Source: Caryophanales bacterium | Lineage (GTDB): Bacteria; Bacillota; Bacilli; Bacillales; DSM-4216 | Length of the DNA stretch: 52,761 bases | Assembly (NCBI GenBank): GCA_014896555.1 | Contig: JADBKC010000003.1 | Span: 1-52,761, forward strand | Reading direction: 5' to 3' | Shown here: in pieces, positions 16,807 through 27,189 of the stretch | Position numbering within the stretch: the stretch's first letter is position 1 | How the letters are laid out: every line of letters starts with the position of its first letter | Program-made: the position numbers and the translations under genes | The notes under the pieces: generated by a model | Seen by the model: only the letters and a program-made list of their open reading frames with translations | What the model was told of the DNA's origin: nothing | Database searches by the model: none

Positions 16807-17478
16807 TTAATCACCTACAAGAGCCGTTCCGATCCTAATAAAAGTTGCTCCTTCTTCAATCGCGATGGGAAAGTCATTGCTCATGCCCATAGATAGTTCC
16901 GTGCAAGGCGCATAAGGCAAATCGAGATTTTGAATTTCCAACTGTAATTGTTTCAGCCGCCGGAAGCAGTTTCGTATGATGGCCTCATCTGTTGTCAACG
17001 GGGCCATCGTCATGAGCCCGACCACCTTAATCTTTGGAAATGCTTCTAATCGTTTGATAAAATCTTCAACCGCTTCAGGAGCTAACCCATGTTTCGATTC
17101 CTCTCGTGACGCATTCACTTGGACAAAACAAGACACTGGTTCATTCGCTCGCCTATTGATCTCTTTTGCGAGCGACAGTCTGTCCAAAGAGTGTATGTAG
17201 GAAACTTTATCTATAATGTTTTTTACTTTTCGGCTTTGCAGCGTTCCAATAAAATGCCACACAGGTTGATCTCTCAATATTTCCCACTTATCCATAAGGC
17301 TATCATCTCGATTCTCGCCAAGATGAATGATTCCTGCATCCAGAGCTTCTTTTGCCCTCTCAACGGATACATATTTCGTAACGGCCACTATTTGAACTTC
17401 TTCTGGACGGCGCCTTGAACGTTCACATGCTTCTTCAACTTGTTTTTGAATGTTCGCTAGCTTATCGGCTACTTTCAA
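16807..17478 (-). CDS. ylmE: PLP homeostasis protein (YggS family)
   Basis: [39 protein letters not shown]; probable TTG start at 17478 after GGAAGGGGG. Confidence 0.9.
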   Translation of the reverse strand: MKVADKLANIQKQVEEACERSRRRPEEVQIVAVTKYVSVERAKEALDAGIIHLGENRDDSLMDKWEILRDQPVWHFIGTLQSRKVKNIIDKVSYIHSLDRLSLAKEINRRANEPVSCFVQVNASREESKHGLAPEAVEDFIKRLEAFPKIKVVGLMTMAPLTTDEAIIRNCFRRLKQLQLEIQNLDLPYAPCTELSMGMSNDFPIAIEEGATFIRIGTALVGD

Positions 17479-18298
17479 GATGCGAAACCCCCTTCCATCC
17501 GATAAAACCAAGCATTCTCCCCGTCTTTCCATTGTCGCGACGATGAGAATAAAACTCATGATGACAGCTTGTACATAATGAGGTGACAAGAATGTTTTCT
17601 TTCGGCACCCCCGCTTTTTTTAAAATCGTGAGGTTTAACGCTTTTAAATCCAATTGGTAGCGCCCTATTTCTGTTTCAACATAAGGAATGTCATCGTTAG
17701 GCGAAAGAATGGCATTGACTTTTCGAATGACACGATCATCGACTTGATAACAATTTTGGCATATGGAAGGGCCAATGGCTACAAACAGCTCAGTCGGATC
17801 GATACCATCACTCAGCCACTTTGTTGCCATTTCCCCGGCAATTTTTTGAACGGTTCCTTTCCATCCAGAATGAACAATGCCGATTCTTTGCCATTTAGGG
17901 GCAAGAAAATAGATAGGGACACAGTCAGCATAACACATCGTAAGCAAAACGCCTTTTTCCTCTGTGTAAAAACCGTCAGTGTCCTTTATAGTATCTTCGT
18001 AGCGAAGAGCGCCCTTTCCTCGATCATGTTTCGTGATTTGACGAAGATTTTTTCCATGAGTCTGTTCTGCACTAACCCATTGCTGAAGAGGAAACCCTAT
18101 CTTTTTTGCTAATATCCGGCGGTTTTCGCACACATCGTCGCCGTTGTCGTTGACATGAAACGCCAAGTTCATCCTGTGAAACGGTTCGCTGCTTATTCCC
18201 CCGTTTCTCGTCGTAAATCCAGCTACGAGGCCAGAATATTTCTTCATCCAGGAGTCAAGAACATAAAGATCGTTCATCAAACGAAAAGGTTCTGTCAT
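17462..18298 (-). CDS. ylmD: Multicopper-oxidase-fold (laccase domain) purine nucleoside phosphorylase family protein YlmD
   Basis: [38 protein letters not shown]; start at 18298 after GGGAG. Confidence 0.88.
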   Translation of the reverse strand: MTEPFRLMNDLYVLDSWMKKYSGLVAGFTTRNGGISSEPFHRMNLAFHVNDNGDDVCENRRILAKKIGFPLQQWVSAEQTHGKNLRQITKHDRGKGALRYEDTIKDTDGFYTEEKGVLLTMCYADCVPIYFLAPKWQRIGIVHSGWKGTVQKIAGEMATKWLSDGIDPTELFVAIGPSICQNCYQVDDRVIRKVNAILSPNDDIPYVETEIGRYQLDLKALNLTILKKAGVPKENILVTSLCTSCHHEFYSHRRDNGKTGRMLGFIGWKGVSHLESSR

Positions 18299-18363
18299 AA
18301 CGACAACTCCCATTTTTTCTTTAGTTTATCATGATTGCCAACAAACGTCACTGATAAAGTGCT

Positions 18364-18639
18364 TTATTCTTTTGGTTCTTCTATTTTTGACTGGGTATAA
18401 TAAGAGCCGCGTGTGCGGACAAGAATCACATCTTCGCCGATTTTCACAATCTGGCTCCAAGGTATGACCGTTTCTTCTTCTTTCCCAAAAAAACCAAGGA
18501 CTTTTCCCCCGTTATTCATCACAATCGCATCAATTTTTCCTGTATCGAGATTAATTTCAATATCTGTTATATTCCCAAGCTTTTTTCCGTCAGAAACATT
18601 GACAACGTCCTTCACTTGAAAATCAGAGACTCTTGCCAT
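18364..18639 (-). CDS. ylmC: PRC-barrel protein YlmC
   Basis: MARVSDFQVKDVVNVSDGKKLGNITDIEINLDTGKIDAIV; YlmC/YmxH family. Confidence 0.88.
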   Translation of the reverse strand: MARVSDFQVKDVVNVSDGKKLGNITDIEINLDTGKIDAIVMNNGGKVLGFFGKEEETVIPWSQIVKIGEDVILVRTRGSYYTQSKIEEPKE

Positions 18640-18695
18640 TCTCTCTCCCCATTTCTTTTCCGTCTTATTATTACAATATATGCTCTCACCCTAAA

Positions 18696-18730
18696 CAAAA
18701 GACCCCACAAGCGAACAGCTTGCGAGGTCT
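18696..18730 (-). terminator. Rho-independent terminator downstream of sigG
   Basis: Minus strand AGACCTCGCAAGCTGTTCGCTTGTGGGGTCTTTTG. Confidence 0.8.
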
Positions 18731-18735
18731 GTTTC

Positions 18736-19512
18736 TTATTGAATATTTTTATTCATTTGCCGGATGGCTGCTTTTTCCAGTCTTGAAACTTGCGCTTGCG
18801 ATATGCCAATCTCTTCGGCTACCTCCATTTGAGTTTTTCCTTGGAAAAAGCGTTTTCTTATAATCATTTTTTCTCTTTCGTTTAATCTCTTCATGCCTTC
18901 TTTAAGCGCAATCCCTTCAATCCAATGGCTGTCTAAATTTTTTTCGTCGCTCAGCTGATCCATGACATAAATGGGGTCTCCACCGTCATGATAAATCGGT
19001 TCAAAAAGGGAAACAGGATCTTGAATGGCATCTAATGCAAACACAATTTCTTCATGGGGGACATCCAATTCCTTGCTTATTTCTTCGGCTGTTGGTTCCT
19101 TCGATGTTTCACTGATCAGCCTCTCCCGTACTTGCAGAGCCTTATAAGCGATGTCTCGAAGGGAACGTGAAACGCGGATTGGGTTATTGTCGCGCAAATA
19201 ACGACGAATTTCCCCAATAATCATCGGGACCGCATAAGTGGAAAATTGAACATTTTGACTTAAATCAAAATTATCGATCGATTTCATTAAACCGATGCAG
19301 CCTACTTGAAATAAGTCATCCACGTATTCGCCTCGATTATTAAACCGCTGAATCACACTTAAGACAAGTCGAAGATTTCCATTAACGAGCTTTTCTCTTG
19401 CAGAAAGATCGCCTGCTTGCATCTGCTTGAAAAGCTCACGCATCTCCTCATTTTTCAATACAGGGAGTTTAGAAGTATTCACACCACAGATTTCTACTTT
19501 GTTGCGCGTCAT
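18736..19512 (-). CDS. sigG: Forespore sporulation sigma factor sigma-G
   Basis: MTRNKVEICGVNTSKLPVLKNEEMRELF...VGCIGLMKSIDNFDLSQNVQFSTYAVPMIIGEIRRYLRDNN. Confidence 0.98.
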   Translation of the reverse strand: MTRNKVEICGVNTSKLPVLKNEEMRELFKQMQAGDLSAREKLVNGNLRLVLSVIQRFNNRGEYVDDLFQVGCIGLMKSIDNFDLSQNVQFSTYAVPMIIGEIRRYLRDNNPIRVSRSLRDIAYKALQVRERLISETSKEPTAEEISKELDVPHEEIVFALDAIQDPVSLFEPIYHDGGDPIYVMDQLSDEKNLDSHWIEGIALKEGMKRLNEREKMIIRKRFFQGKTQMEVAEEIGISQAQVSRLEKAAIRQMNKNIQ

Positions 19513-19549
19513 TGATTCCCCTCCTTGCAGGAGCTGCTATTTCAAAGAT

Positions 19550-19578
19550 CAGTATCTCCTTGGAAGGGAATTTTATGC
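19550..19578 (-). promoter_or_regulatory. Sigma-F/sigma-G type promoter for sigG
   Basis: Minus strand GCATA (19574-19578), 14-bp spacer, GGAGATACTG (19550-19559), matching GYATA / GGnnAnAHTR. Confidence 0.75.
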
Positions 19579-19727
19579 ATGCTTGAATCCATCTTCAAAA
19601 CCCGTTGCCGCCGCTTATCTGTAAAGCGCTTGACTCTCTTTTTCATCAGATCGCTGTTAAAATTTATTATTTCCATCTATTTTTTATTTTCAGAAAAAAT
19701 GATTGGATGCCAATCGATCCTTGCCAT

Positions 19728-20447
19728 TTAAACCATTTTATTAAATTCTTTTCGTAGTCTTTGAATAATTCGTTTTTCTAGCCGAGAAATGTAGGATTGC
19801 GAAATTCCGAGCATATCCGCGACATCTTTTTGGGTTTTTTCTTCCTCCCCGTTTAGGCCGAATCGCAGCTCCATAATTTGCTTCTCCCTGTCCGACAGTT
19901 GATGCAAAGCTTTAAATAACAATTTTTTGTCCACTGTCGATTCTAAATCTTTCGTAATAATATCATCCTCAGTCCCAAGAACATCGGATAAAAGCAATTC
20001 GTTTCCATCCCAATCGACATTAAGAGGTTCATCAAAGGAAACTTCAGAACGGATCTTATTGTTTCTTCTTAAATACATTAAAATTTCATTTTCAATGCAC
20101 CGCGATGCATATGTAGCTAGTTTGATTTTTTTCTCTGGATTAAACGTGTTAACGGCTTTGATGAGACCGATGGTACCAATGCTGATCAGATCTTCTATGT
20201 TAATGCCAGTGTTCTCGAATTTTCGCGCAATGTAGACAACTAGCCTCAAATTGCGTTCAATTAAGATGGATCGAGCGGCTTTATCCCCTTTCGGCAGCTT
20301 CTCCAGCAGCACTTCCTCTTCTTCCTTGGATAGCGGCGGAGGAAGGGCCTCGCTCCCCCCGATGTAATAAATTTCATCGGTTTTTAATCCTAAAGCAAGC
20401 CATAATTTATACCAAAAATACGTCCATCGTACTTTCCATTTTTTCAT
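19728..20447 (-). CDS. sigE: Mother-cell sporulation sigma factor pro-sigma-E
   Basis: [48 protein letters not shown], including the pro-sequence. Confidence 0.98.
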   Translation of the reverse strand: MKKWKVRWTYFWYKLWLALGLKTDEIYYIGGSEALPPPLSKEEEEVLLEKLPKGDKAARSILIERNLRLVVYIARKFENTGINIEDLISIGTIGLIKAVNTFNPEKKIKLATYASRCIENEILMYLRRNNKIRSEVSFDEPLNVDWDGNELLLSDVLGTEDDIITKDLESTVDKKLLFKALHQLSDREKQIMELRFGLNGEEEKTQKDVADMLGISQSYISRLEKRIIQRLRKEFNKMV

Positions 20448-20500
20448 GTTTTTGTCATCTCCCTTCTATTTTCAATCCATACGAGTAGAGTAATAATACC

Positions 20501-21418
20501 TTAAGATGCACTTTCTTCCGGCGCAGCTGCCGCTAATTTCGGGTGGACAATACAAGAAAAAGCTTGATCCGCTGACAATTGTTGGATGGTAAAATGAATC
20601 AATGCTTTAGAAACTCTTTGATAGTTTTGAATTTCCACCCCATCTGAATTAAAGGCCAGCAAAAGCTGACGAGTTTTTCCAATGCTTTGAGCAGGGATGA
20701 AATGGACCCGGTCCGTCCACTTTTGGTTTAATTCTAATTCTCCATTTAAAAACTTATCTGGATCTTCAGCTATTTCCAATATTTCTCTAGGAAGAGTATG
20801 TTCCAGTCCTTTGGTGGAAACAATCATAACGGGCGTTTTTGTCAATGGATCAAAAAGCTGATTTCCGCTGTCAACAAGCCCTTTTAATTCCAATCGGCAG
20901 CCGGCAAAATGAATGATGACATCAACAAGTTGATCATATTGAATTTTGGCTGTTTCGAAATCTTCCAATCTCCTTTTGGAAAAATACCAAGCAAACGGAA
21001 TGGCCATCATGACAAACACCCAGCTGATAGGATCGCCAAATCCTTTTACATTCGCTAGAAGCGTGGTGGACTGAAGATAGGCATCAAATGAAATAAAATA
21101 ATGAATACCAATTAAGATTCCTCCTAGTAGGAAGGTCGCAAAATATAATGTCAGCAAATTGGACAGAAAAAAACGAAACCTTTTATAGCCGAACACCGCT
21201 AATACCATCCATATGGAGAACAAAACTTTCACAGCCGGATTTCCCGCGATTGTCGAAAGCGGAGTTGACATGAGAAGAACAAGACAAGATCCGATTATCC
21301 CTCCGAAAGAAATACGAAAAAAAGATACCTTCCTTTTTAAAAAAATCGCCGTCATCCATAACAACAAACTATCCACCAGCAAGTTTAATAGCCATATCAC
21401 ATCAAGATAGACTATCAA
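20501..21418 (-). CDS. spoIIGA: Pro-sigma-E processing aspartic protease SpoIIGA
   Basis: Five hydrophobic N-terminal segments, protease core LKGLVDSGNQLFDPLTKTPVMIV; upstream of sigE. Confidence 0.95.
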   Translation of the reverse strand: MIVYLDVIWLLNLLVDSLLLWMTAIFLKRKVSFFRISFGGIIGSCLVLLMSTPLSTIAGNPAVKVLFSIWMVLAVFGYKRFRFFLSNLLTLYFATFLLGGILIGIHYFISFDAYLQSTTLLANVKGFGDPISWVFVMMAIPFAWYFSKRRLEDFETAKIQYDQLVDVIIHFAGCRLELKGLVDSGNQLFDPLTKTPVMIVSTKGLEHTLPREILEIAEDPDKFLNGELELNQKWTDRVHFIPAQSIGKTRQLLLAFNSDGVEIQNYQRVSKALIHFTIQQLSADQAFSCIVHPKLAAAAPEESAS

Positions 21419-21453
21419 TGTCTTCCTCCTTTTTCTTCCCTTTTGTTATCGAA

Positions 21454-21532
21454 AGTATATCTTACTGCCCATCCAAAGTGTGTCATAATTTGGATTCGAT
21501 AATAGTTTTTTTTTTAATGATATATTCGAAAA
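21454..21532 (-). promoter_or_regulatory. Spo0A-type spoIIG promoter (long spacer) with candidate 0A boxes
   Basis: Minus strand ATGACA (21481-21486), 21-bp spacer, TATACT (21454-21459); upstream TTATCGAA (21495-21502) and TTTTCGAA (21525-21532) resemble TGTCGAA. Confidence 0.6.
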
Positions 21533-21820
21533 TTGTCAGCTTTATTCCTAAAACACGTTCTTATCTCTTCTTTGACATTCATTTCGAAAGTTTTTGTAAC
21601 GAAGTTGAATTTAAAAGATCATGTACTGATGCCGAAAGAGAGTTCTAAGAAACTGTATGCAATATAGCCACGGTTGCTGAAAACTTGATAGATTCCATTT
21701 TGTAAAAATCCAATATTCACTGAAAGCGCAAATAAATCCCCATTACGACAAATGGAGACGATCTTCTTTCCCAAAAATGGACTGACACTAAACCGATTCC
21801 TATCGTTTGTTTAATGGTAC

Positions 21821-21872
21821 AAAAAAATGACTGCCTCTAAAAACCGTCAATCACGGATTTGAGACAGTCATT
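21821..21872 (-). terminator. Rho-independent terminator downstream of ftsZ
   Basis: Minus strand ATGACTGTCTC...GAGGCAGTCATTTTTTT. Confidence 0.85.
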
Positions 21873-21901
21873 TTCTTCATTTATTACATTCGGTCCATCA
21901 T

Positions 21902-23053
21902 TTATCTGCGGCGATTGCGATTGCGCAAAAATGTTGGGATATCAAGCGTATCTTCCAGCGGTTGAACATTGGAGCGGGACGGTGTTTCAAAGTGAGAGGC
22001 TTCTTCTCTTTTTCCTTCACGCTTGATATGACTGGAAGGAGCTGCATTCGCTTTAGATTGTCCTAATCCAGAACGAAGAGGTTTGCCAGTTTGCGCTGTA
22101 TCTTCCTTAAATCCAGTCGCTATGACAGTAACGACAATTTCGTCTTTTAAATTTTCATTTATAACAGATCCAAAAATCATATTGACTTCTTGATCCGATG
22201 CAGAAGCTACAATATCTGCCGCTTCTTGAACTTCATAAAGACTTAAATTCGTTCCGCCTGTAATATTCATGAGCACGCCTTGGGCGCCATCAATGGACGT
22301 TTCAAGGAGCGGGCTGGAAATAGCCTTTTTCGCAGCTTCTGCTGCCCGATTTTCACCGGAAGCGACTCCGATTCCCATTAAAGCTGATCCTTTATTAGAC
22401 ATAATCGTTTTGACATCAGCAAAATCGAGGTTAATTAAACCCGGAACGGCAATCAAATCAGAAATTCCTTGAACTCCTTGGCGCAATACATTGTCGGCTT
22501 CCCTGAACGCTTCGAGCATCGGAGTGCTCTTATCAACAATTTCCAGAAGGCGGTCATTCGGAATCACAATTAATGTGTCCACCGCTTCTTTCATTGCCGC
22601 AATTCCTCCGGCTGCTTGGTTCGCACGTTTTTTCCCTTCAAATGTAAAAGGGCGCGTCACTACTCCAACAGTCAGTGCTCCTAACTCTTTTGATATTTGG
22701 GCGATGACTGGAGCGGCCCCAGTTCCTGTACCGCCGCCCATCCCGGCTGTTACGAATACCATATCTGCGCCTTTGAGAGCTTCTTCAATCTGCTCTTTGC
22801 TTTCTTCTGCTGCTTTTTTTCCTACTTCTGGGTTAGCCCCGGCCCCTAGTCCTCGAGTTAGCTTGGCCCCAATTTGCATTTTGATTTCCGCTTTGGATAA
22901 ATTCAACGCTTGTGCATCTGTGTTGACGGCAATAAATTCAACGCCTTGTACTCCATGTTCAATCATACGGTTGACTGCATTGTTTCCTCCGCCGCCAACA
23001 CCGATTACTTTTATCGACGCAAATGAATCTACACTCATATCAAACTCCAACAT
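21902..23053 (-). CDS. ftsZ: Cell-division GTPase FtsZ
   Basis: Tubulin signature [14 protein letters not shown]-terminal [13 protein letters not shown]. Confidence 0.99.
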   Translation of the reverse strand: MLEFDMSVDSFASIKVIGVGGGGNNAVNRMIEHGVQGVEFIAVNTDAQALNLSKAEIKMQIGAKLTRGLGAGANPEVGKKAAEESKEQIEEALKGADMVFVTAGMGGGTGTGAAPVIAQISKELGALTVGVVTRPFTFEGKKRANQAAGGIAAMKEAVDTLIVIPNDRLLEIVDKSTPMLEAFREADNVLRQGVQGISDLIAVPGLINLDFADVKTIMSNKGSALMGIGVASGENRAAEAAKKAISSPLLETSIDGAQGVLMNITGGTNLSLYEVQEAADIVASASDQEVNMIFGSVINENLKDEIVVTVIATGFKEDTAQTGKPLRSGLGQSKANAAPSSHIKREGKREEASHFETPSRSNVQPLEDTLDIPTFLRNRNRRR

Positions 23054-23092
23054 GACAAATCCTCCTAATTCGTCGTTATTCCTACAAGATGA

Positions 23093-24394
23093 CTACTCAT
23101 CAAAAAAGTAACCAAAAATTCGTTTCATTTTAGCAGTAAATGTTTCTTCTTTACGTTTGTCAGATTTCACTTTTTCTTTCGAAGGTTGCGGCTCTATCTC
23201 TTTTTGAATTCTAGCCTCTGGCACCATTACCGGTTCCGGATTGGCACTCACCGTTCTTCCTTGCATTCTTGCAGTCTTGTAAGCATACTGTATTAAACCA
23301 ATTGAAGTGATAAATTGTGGATTTCGTACGCCTATGTAATCTGGGACTGCAATGCGTACTCGATTTTCAAAAATACTTTGAGCCAGTTCCATCACACCTG
23401 GCATATTGGCAACCCCGCCTGTAAGAACAATGCCACCCGGCAAATCATGGACACCCAACCGTTTCATTTCTTGCCGTGCCAATTCAAAAATCTCTTCTAA
23501 TCTTGCTTCAATAATATCAGAAATTTCTAATTGATTGAATTGTTGATGTTGGTCGCTTCCAATGATTGGAACACTGAAAACTTCTTCCTCCGAAGCAAGA
23601 TCATAAAAAGCATGGCCGAATTTTATTTTTATTTTTTCGGCATCTTCCGTATTGGTCCGAAGTCCAACGGATAAATCTTTCGTAATATGATCGCCGCCAA
23701 CAGGAAAAACCGTAGTGGCCTTTATATGTCCTTGTTCAAACACAGATAAGGTGGTAGAACCTCCACCAATATCAATCAATGCAGTGCCTAAGATTTGTTC
23801 GTCACGTGATAAAGCTACCGTTCCAGCTGCCAAAGGCTGTAGGACGATTTCCAAAATCTCCAGTCCAGCTCTTTCCACACAACGCAATGTATTATGTAAT
23901 AAAGTTTTGGATCCGGTTATTAAGATTCCTTCCATTTCCAAGCGGACACCTATCATTCCTCTTGGATCGTTAATTTCATCCAATCCATCGACGATAAACT
24001 GTTTGGGCAAGACGTTAATAATTTCTCGATCCTGCGGAATAGGCATCACTTGGCAAGCGTCCATCACTCTAGCAACATCTTCATCTGTAATTTCACGGTT
24101 TTCACTAGATACAGCGACCACTCCGCTGCAAGGCTGCAGCTGCACTTGATTGGCTGGAATGCCAACGATCACTTGCCTGATCTCCACTCCAACCATTCTT
24201 TCAGCTTGTTCGACTGCTTTTTTTATAGAATGAACGGTTTCATCTATATCAATAATGGATCCTTTCTTAATTCCTTTCGATTTTACATTTCCGACACCGA
24301 TGATATTTAATGAATCATTGACCATTTCGCCGATAATGACTTTCACTGTGGATGTACCGATGTCAAGACTGACATAAATCTCATTGCTGTTCAT
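23093..24394 (-). CDS. ftsA: Cell-division protein FtsA
   Basis: MNSNEIYVSLDIGTSTVKVIIGEM, actin-fold ATPase motifs IDIGGGSTTLSVFEQG. Confidence 0.98.
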   Translation of the reverse strand: MNSNEIYVSLDIGTSTVKVIIGEMVNDSLNIIGVGNVKSKGIKKGSIIDIDETVHSIKKAVEQAERMVGVEIRQVIVGIPANQVQLQPCSGVVAVSSENREITDEDVARVMDACQVMPIPQDREIINVLPKQFIVDGLDEINDPRGMIGVRLEMEGILITGSKTLLHNTLRCVERAGLEILEIVLQPLAAGTVALSRDEQILGTALIDIGGGSTTLSVFEQGHIKATTVFPVGGDHITKDLSVGLRTNTEDAEKIKIKFGHAFYDLASEEEVFSVPIIGSDQHQQFNQLEISDIIEARLEEIFELARQEMKRLGVHDLPGGIVLTGGVANMPGVMELAQSIFENRVRIAVPDYIGVRNPQFITSIGLIQYAYKTARMQGRTVSANPEPVMVPEARIQKEIEPQPSKEKVKSDKRKEETFTAKMKRIFGYFFDE

Positions 24395-24477
24395 TCCCTG
24401 GCACCTCCTTTATCTTACATCCAGCGTAATCCGATTGTGAACAACAATTGACCATTTCCTGTAAATATCTTGTTAAG

Positions 24478-24507
24478 TTATTCGTCATTTTTTACTTATT
24501 TTCCTTT
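24478..24507 (-). promoter_or_regulatory. Sigma-H promoter upstream of ftsAZ
   Basis: Minus strand AAAGGAAAA (24499-24507), 12-bp spacer, GACGAATAA (24478-24486): full match to RNAGGAWWW / RNNGAATWW. Confidence 0.8.
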
Positions 24508-24868
24508 AAAAAAATGAATTTTTTTCATCGTTCACAGCGATTGCATCTTCTTGAAATTTTCTTAAAAAAATTTGTTGCGATGCAATGGCAAAAGATTGCT
24601 AAGTACAAGTCTACACTAAGATTCAAAGGGAGAAAAGCGAATTTTAGCAAAAGGATTTTCTCTTATATCGTTTTTTCCCTTTTCTTTCACTTTCCCTTAG
24701 TCATAAGCTTTATGTCAGCTGATCTACCATCTCGAACGCAATGGGACAGTAAAAAAATATTTTTTTCCGTATATTTCCATTTTCTGTTAACTTTTTACTG
24801 CATTTCAACGGTGCACAAATGCCTAATTTTTGAAACAGTTTCTTTCATGAACAAGACAATCGACCTTT

Positions 24869-25636
24869 TTATCTATTTTTTTGTTTCTCTTCCTCTTTAT
24901 AGGATTGAAAAAAAGAGCCTACTTCTAAATCAATAACTCCTTTTACTTTTGGATCCAATTGACTAACAATAGATGGATAATACATCATTTTTTTTGAAAA
25001 CGTTCCAAGTGTTGCCCTTACTTCGTAACCGTCATTCATATAAAGTGTGATATGATAAGGATCCGTTTTTTTCGGAGTGTAGTGGATCTCTGAAATAGAG
25101 TTGACGATTTCAACCGGCAATTCATTTAACGATTTCACCATTTCTTTTAAAATAACATCTTTTTTGAAATCAAAAAGAATAGGAGCTTGTTTGGGAATTT
25201 TTACTGCTTTTTCTTTTATCACACGACCGTTTTCCAATACAGGCTTAAATATGTCACCATCTGCTAGATAGCCGATTTGTTTCATTTCCTTGATTCTTAT
25301 ATGGACACGGTTCGGAAACTGGACCGACACGGCTGATGATTTAATTTCAGGTATTTTTTTTAGCCGGTTTTCCGCATCGTCCTTGTTCAGTTCCCAAATG
25401 CTCATTCCGTTTTCAATAGCGCTCCATTTTATAATATCTTTCGTTTTCAGTACATGGTTTCCAGAAACGGTAATTTCTTTTATATGGCTGATCGGCGACA
25501 AAAAATAGACCATCGACAACACCAATAAGAAAAAAAGAAAAAGAAGGAAAATCAGCCGGCGATTCGCCTTTTTTTTGCGATATTCTTTTAATCTAGGAAT
25601 ACGGTCTTCCAATGAGACAATTTTCCCATTTTCCAC
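24869..25636 (-). CDS. divIB: Cell-division protein DivIB/FtsQ
   Basis: TM segment then POTRA-like domain (HIKEITVSGNHVLKTKDIIKWSAIENGMSIW). Probable GTG start at 25636 after GGGAGGGAATGGA. Confidence 0.92.
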   Translation of the reverse strand: MENGKIVSLEDRIPRLKEYRKKKANRRLIFLLFLFFLLVLSMVYFLSPISHIKEITVSGNHVLKTKDIIKWSAIENGMSIWELNKDDAENRLKKIPEIKSSAVSVQFPNRVHIRIKEMKQIGYLADGDIFKPVLENGRVIKEKAVKIPKQAPILFDFKKDVILKEMVKSLNELPVEIVNSISEIHYTPKKTDPYHITLYMNDGYEVRATLGTFSKKMMYYPSIVSQLDPKVKGVIDLEVGSFFQSYKEEEKQKNR

Positions 25637-25783
25637 TCCATTCCCTCCCTGTTGTTGCTGAACAGCTACTAGGAGCATGTTCCCCTTATTCACCTTTTTC
25701 AAGATATATGGAAACATGCGTCGCATAGTACAGGTGATCCATCTTATTTTTCTTGTACGAACGCGCAACTAGGATAATGCGCC

Positions 25784-26890
25784 TTATTGGGAATTTGATG
25801 ATTCCGCCAGTTCTGCCATTAATTGGTACAATCGATCGGATGCATCTGGAATTCCCAATTTTGAAGAAGCTTGTTTCATTTTTTTCAATCGATTCTCGTC
25901 TGTTAAAACGGCATCTAGCTCTTTAACCAGCCGCTCCGGCGACAATTCTTTTTCTAGAAGCAAAATGGCTGCACCCTTATCGGCTAAAGTCCGGGCATTT
26001 TTTTCTTGATGGTTGTTCGTCACATAAGGGCTCGGAATTAATATGCTAGGCACTCCAAGCGCCGTTAGCTCCGCTAAAGTAGTCGCCCCAGCACGAGAAA
26101 CAACCAGATCTACTTCTTTTAATATCTCCGGCATGTTATGAACAAACGGTGCAATGGCCACATTGGTCGGCTTGCCTGCTAAAGAAGCTTCCTTTTTGAC
26201 AGTCTCAAAATGGATTTCTCCTGTTATATACAAAATTTGATACGGTTTGTTCCGAAAAGCAGCCAGCGATTTTACGACCGCTTCATTCAACGGTCTTGCT
26301 CCCCTGCTTCCGCCAAAAATAAGCACCGTAGGAACATTTTCTTTTAATCCAAACGAACGCAAAACCCCATTTTTCTTAGCCGCTACCACTTCGGAAGCCC
26401 GAGGATTTCCAGTCAAAACGACTTTTTCTCGAGGGAAAAACTCCTCGGCTGCCTCAAAACAAACCGCTATTTTATCAACATATTTGCTTAAAAATTTATT
26501 GGTTAAGCCAGGAACGCTGTTTTGTTCATGTATGATGGTGGGAATATGTAATTTCGACGCGGCGTATACGACCGGTCCGCAAACATAGCCTCCAGTACCG
26601 ATGACAATATCAGGCTTATACTCTTTCAGCCACTTCTTGCACTCTCTAACACCCTTTAGAAAGCGAACCACAGTTTTCACGTTATCAAACGAAAGAGATC
26701 GTTTAAAACCAGTAATATGAATAGAGTGAAACTCAATTCCTTCTCGCGGAACAAGCTTTGATTCCAGTCCTTTCTCCGTTCCGATATACAAAAAAGAAAT
26801 TCCGTCATGTTTTTCTTTTATGGTCCTGATGAGAGCCAAAGCTGGGTAAATATGCCCTCCAGTACCGCCGCCACTGACGACGATTTTCAT
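25784..26890 (-). CDS. murG: UDP-GlcNAc:lipid I transferase MurG
   Basis: [32 protein letters not shown]. Confidence 0.98.
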   Translation of the reverse strand: MKIVVSGGGTGGHIYPALALIRTIKEKHDGISFLYIGTEKGLESKLVPREGIEFHSIHITGFKRSLSFDNVKTVVRFLKGVRECKKWLKEYKPDIVIGTGGYVCGPVVYAASKLHIPTIIHEQNSVPGLTNKFLSKYVDKIAVCFEAAEEFFPREKVVLTGNPRASEVVAAKKNGVLRSFGLKENVPTVLIFGGSRGARPLNEAVVKSLAAFRNKPYQILYITGEIHFETVKKEASLAGKPTNVAIAPFVHNMPEILKEVDLVVSRAGATTLAELTALGVPSILIPSPYVTNNHQEKNARTLADKGAAILLLEKELSPERLVKELDAVLTDENRLKKMKQASSKLGIPDASDRLYQLMAELAESSNSQ

Positions 26891-27150
26891 ATTCTTTTCA
26901 CCTCAAATTCTTCCTTTCCTGTACCTATTCATGATAGTCAATCCACACCCTGTTTCTTTTTCGGAAAACACGTTCACAAAGGACTCGACTACATTATCAT
27001 ACTATATTTTAGCGAATGAATGTCCATGCGCAAATACAATTTAATAGAAATTCCATCGTTGTAACATATCTTGTAAGCATTTTGTTAAATTGCAGGGTTT
27101 CCTGCCTTCGTAATGAAGAAAACACCTCTGGCAAAACCGTCTCATATATG

Positions 27151-27184
27151 AAAAAACTGGAAACCTTAAAACTAGGTTTCCAGT
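27151..27184 (-). terminator. Rho-independent terminator downstream of spoVE
   Basis: Minus strand ACTGGAAACCTAGTTTTAAGGTTTCCAGTTTTTT. Confidence 0.88.
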
Positions 27185-27189
27185 TCATT

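Noticed and set aside
17654-18112. 152-aa plus-strand ORF opposite ylmD
   Set aside because: Shadow ORF; ylmD on the minus strand is a clear conserved family.
22491-23111. 206-aa plus-strand ORF opposite ftsZ
   Set aside because: Antisense shadow of the ftsZ coding sequence with Ala/Ser/Pro-rich low-complexity composition; no RBS or family resemblance.
24448-24936. 162-aa plus-strand ORF in the ftsA-divIB gap
   Set aside because: Phe/Lys/Leu-rich translation of AT-rich DNA overlapping the sigma-H promoter and the divIB 3' end; no convincing start signals.
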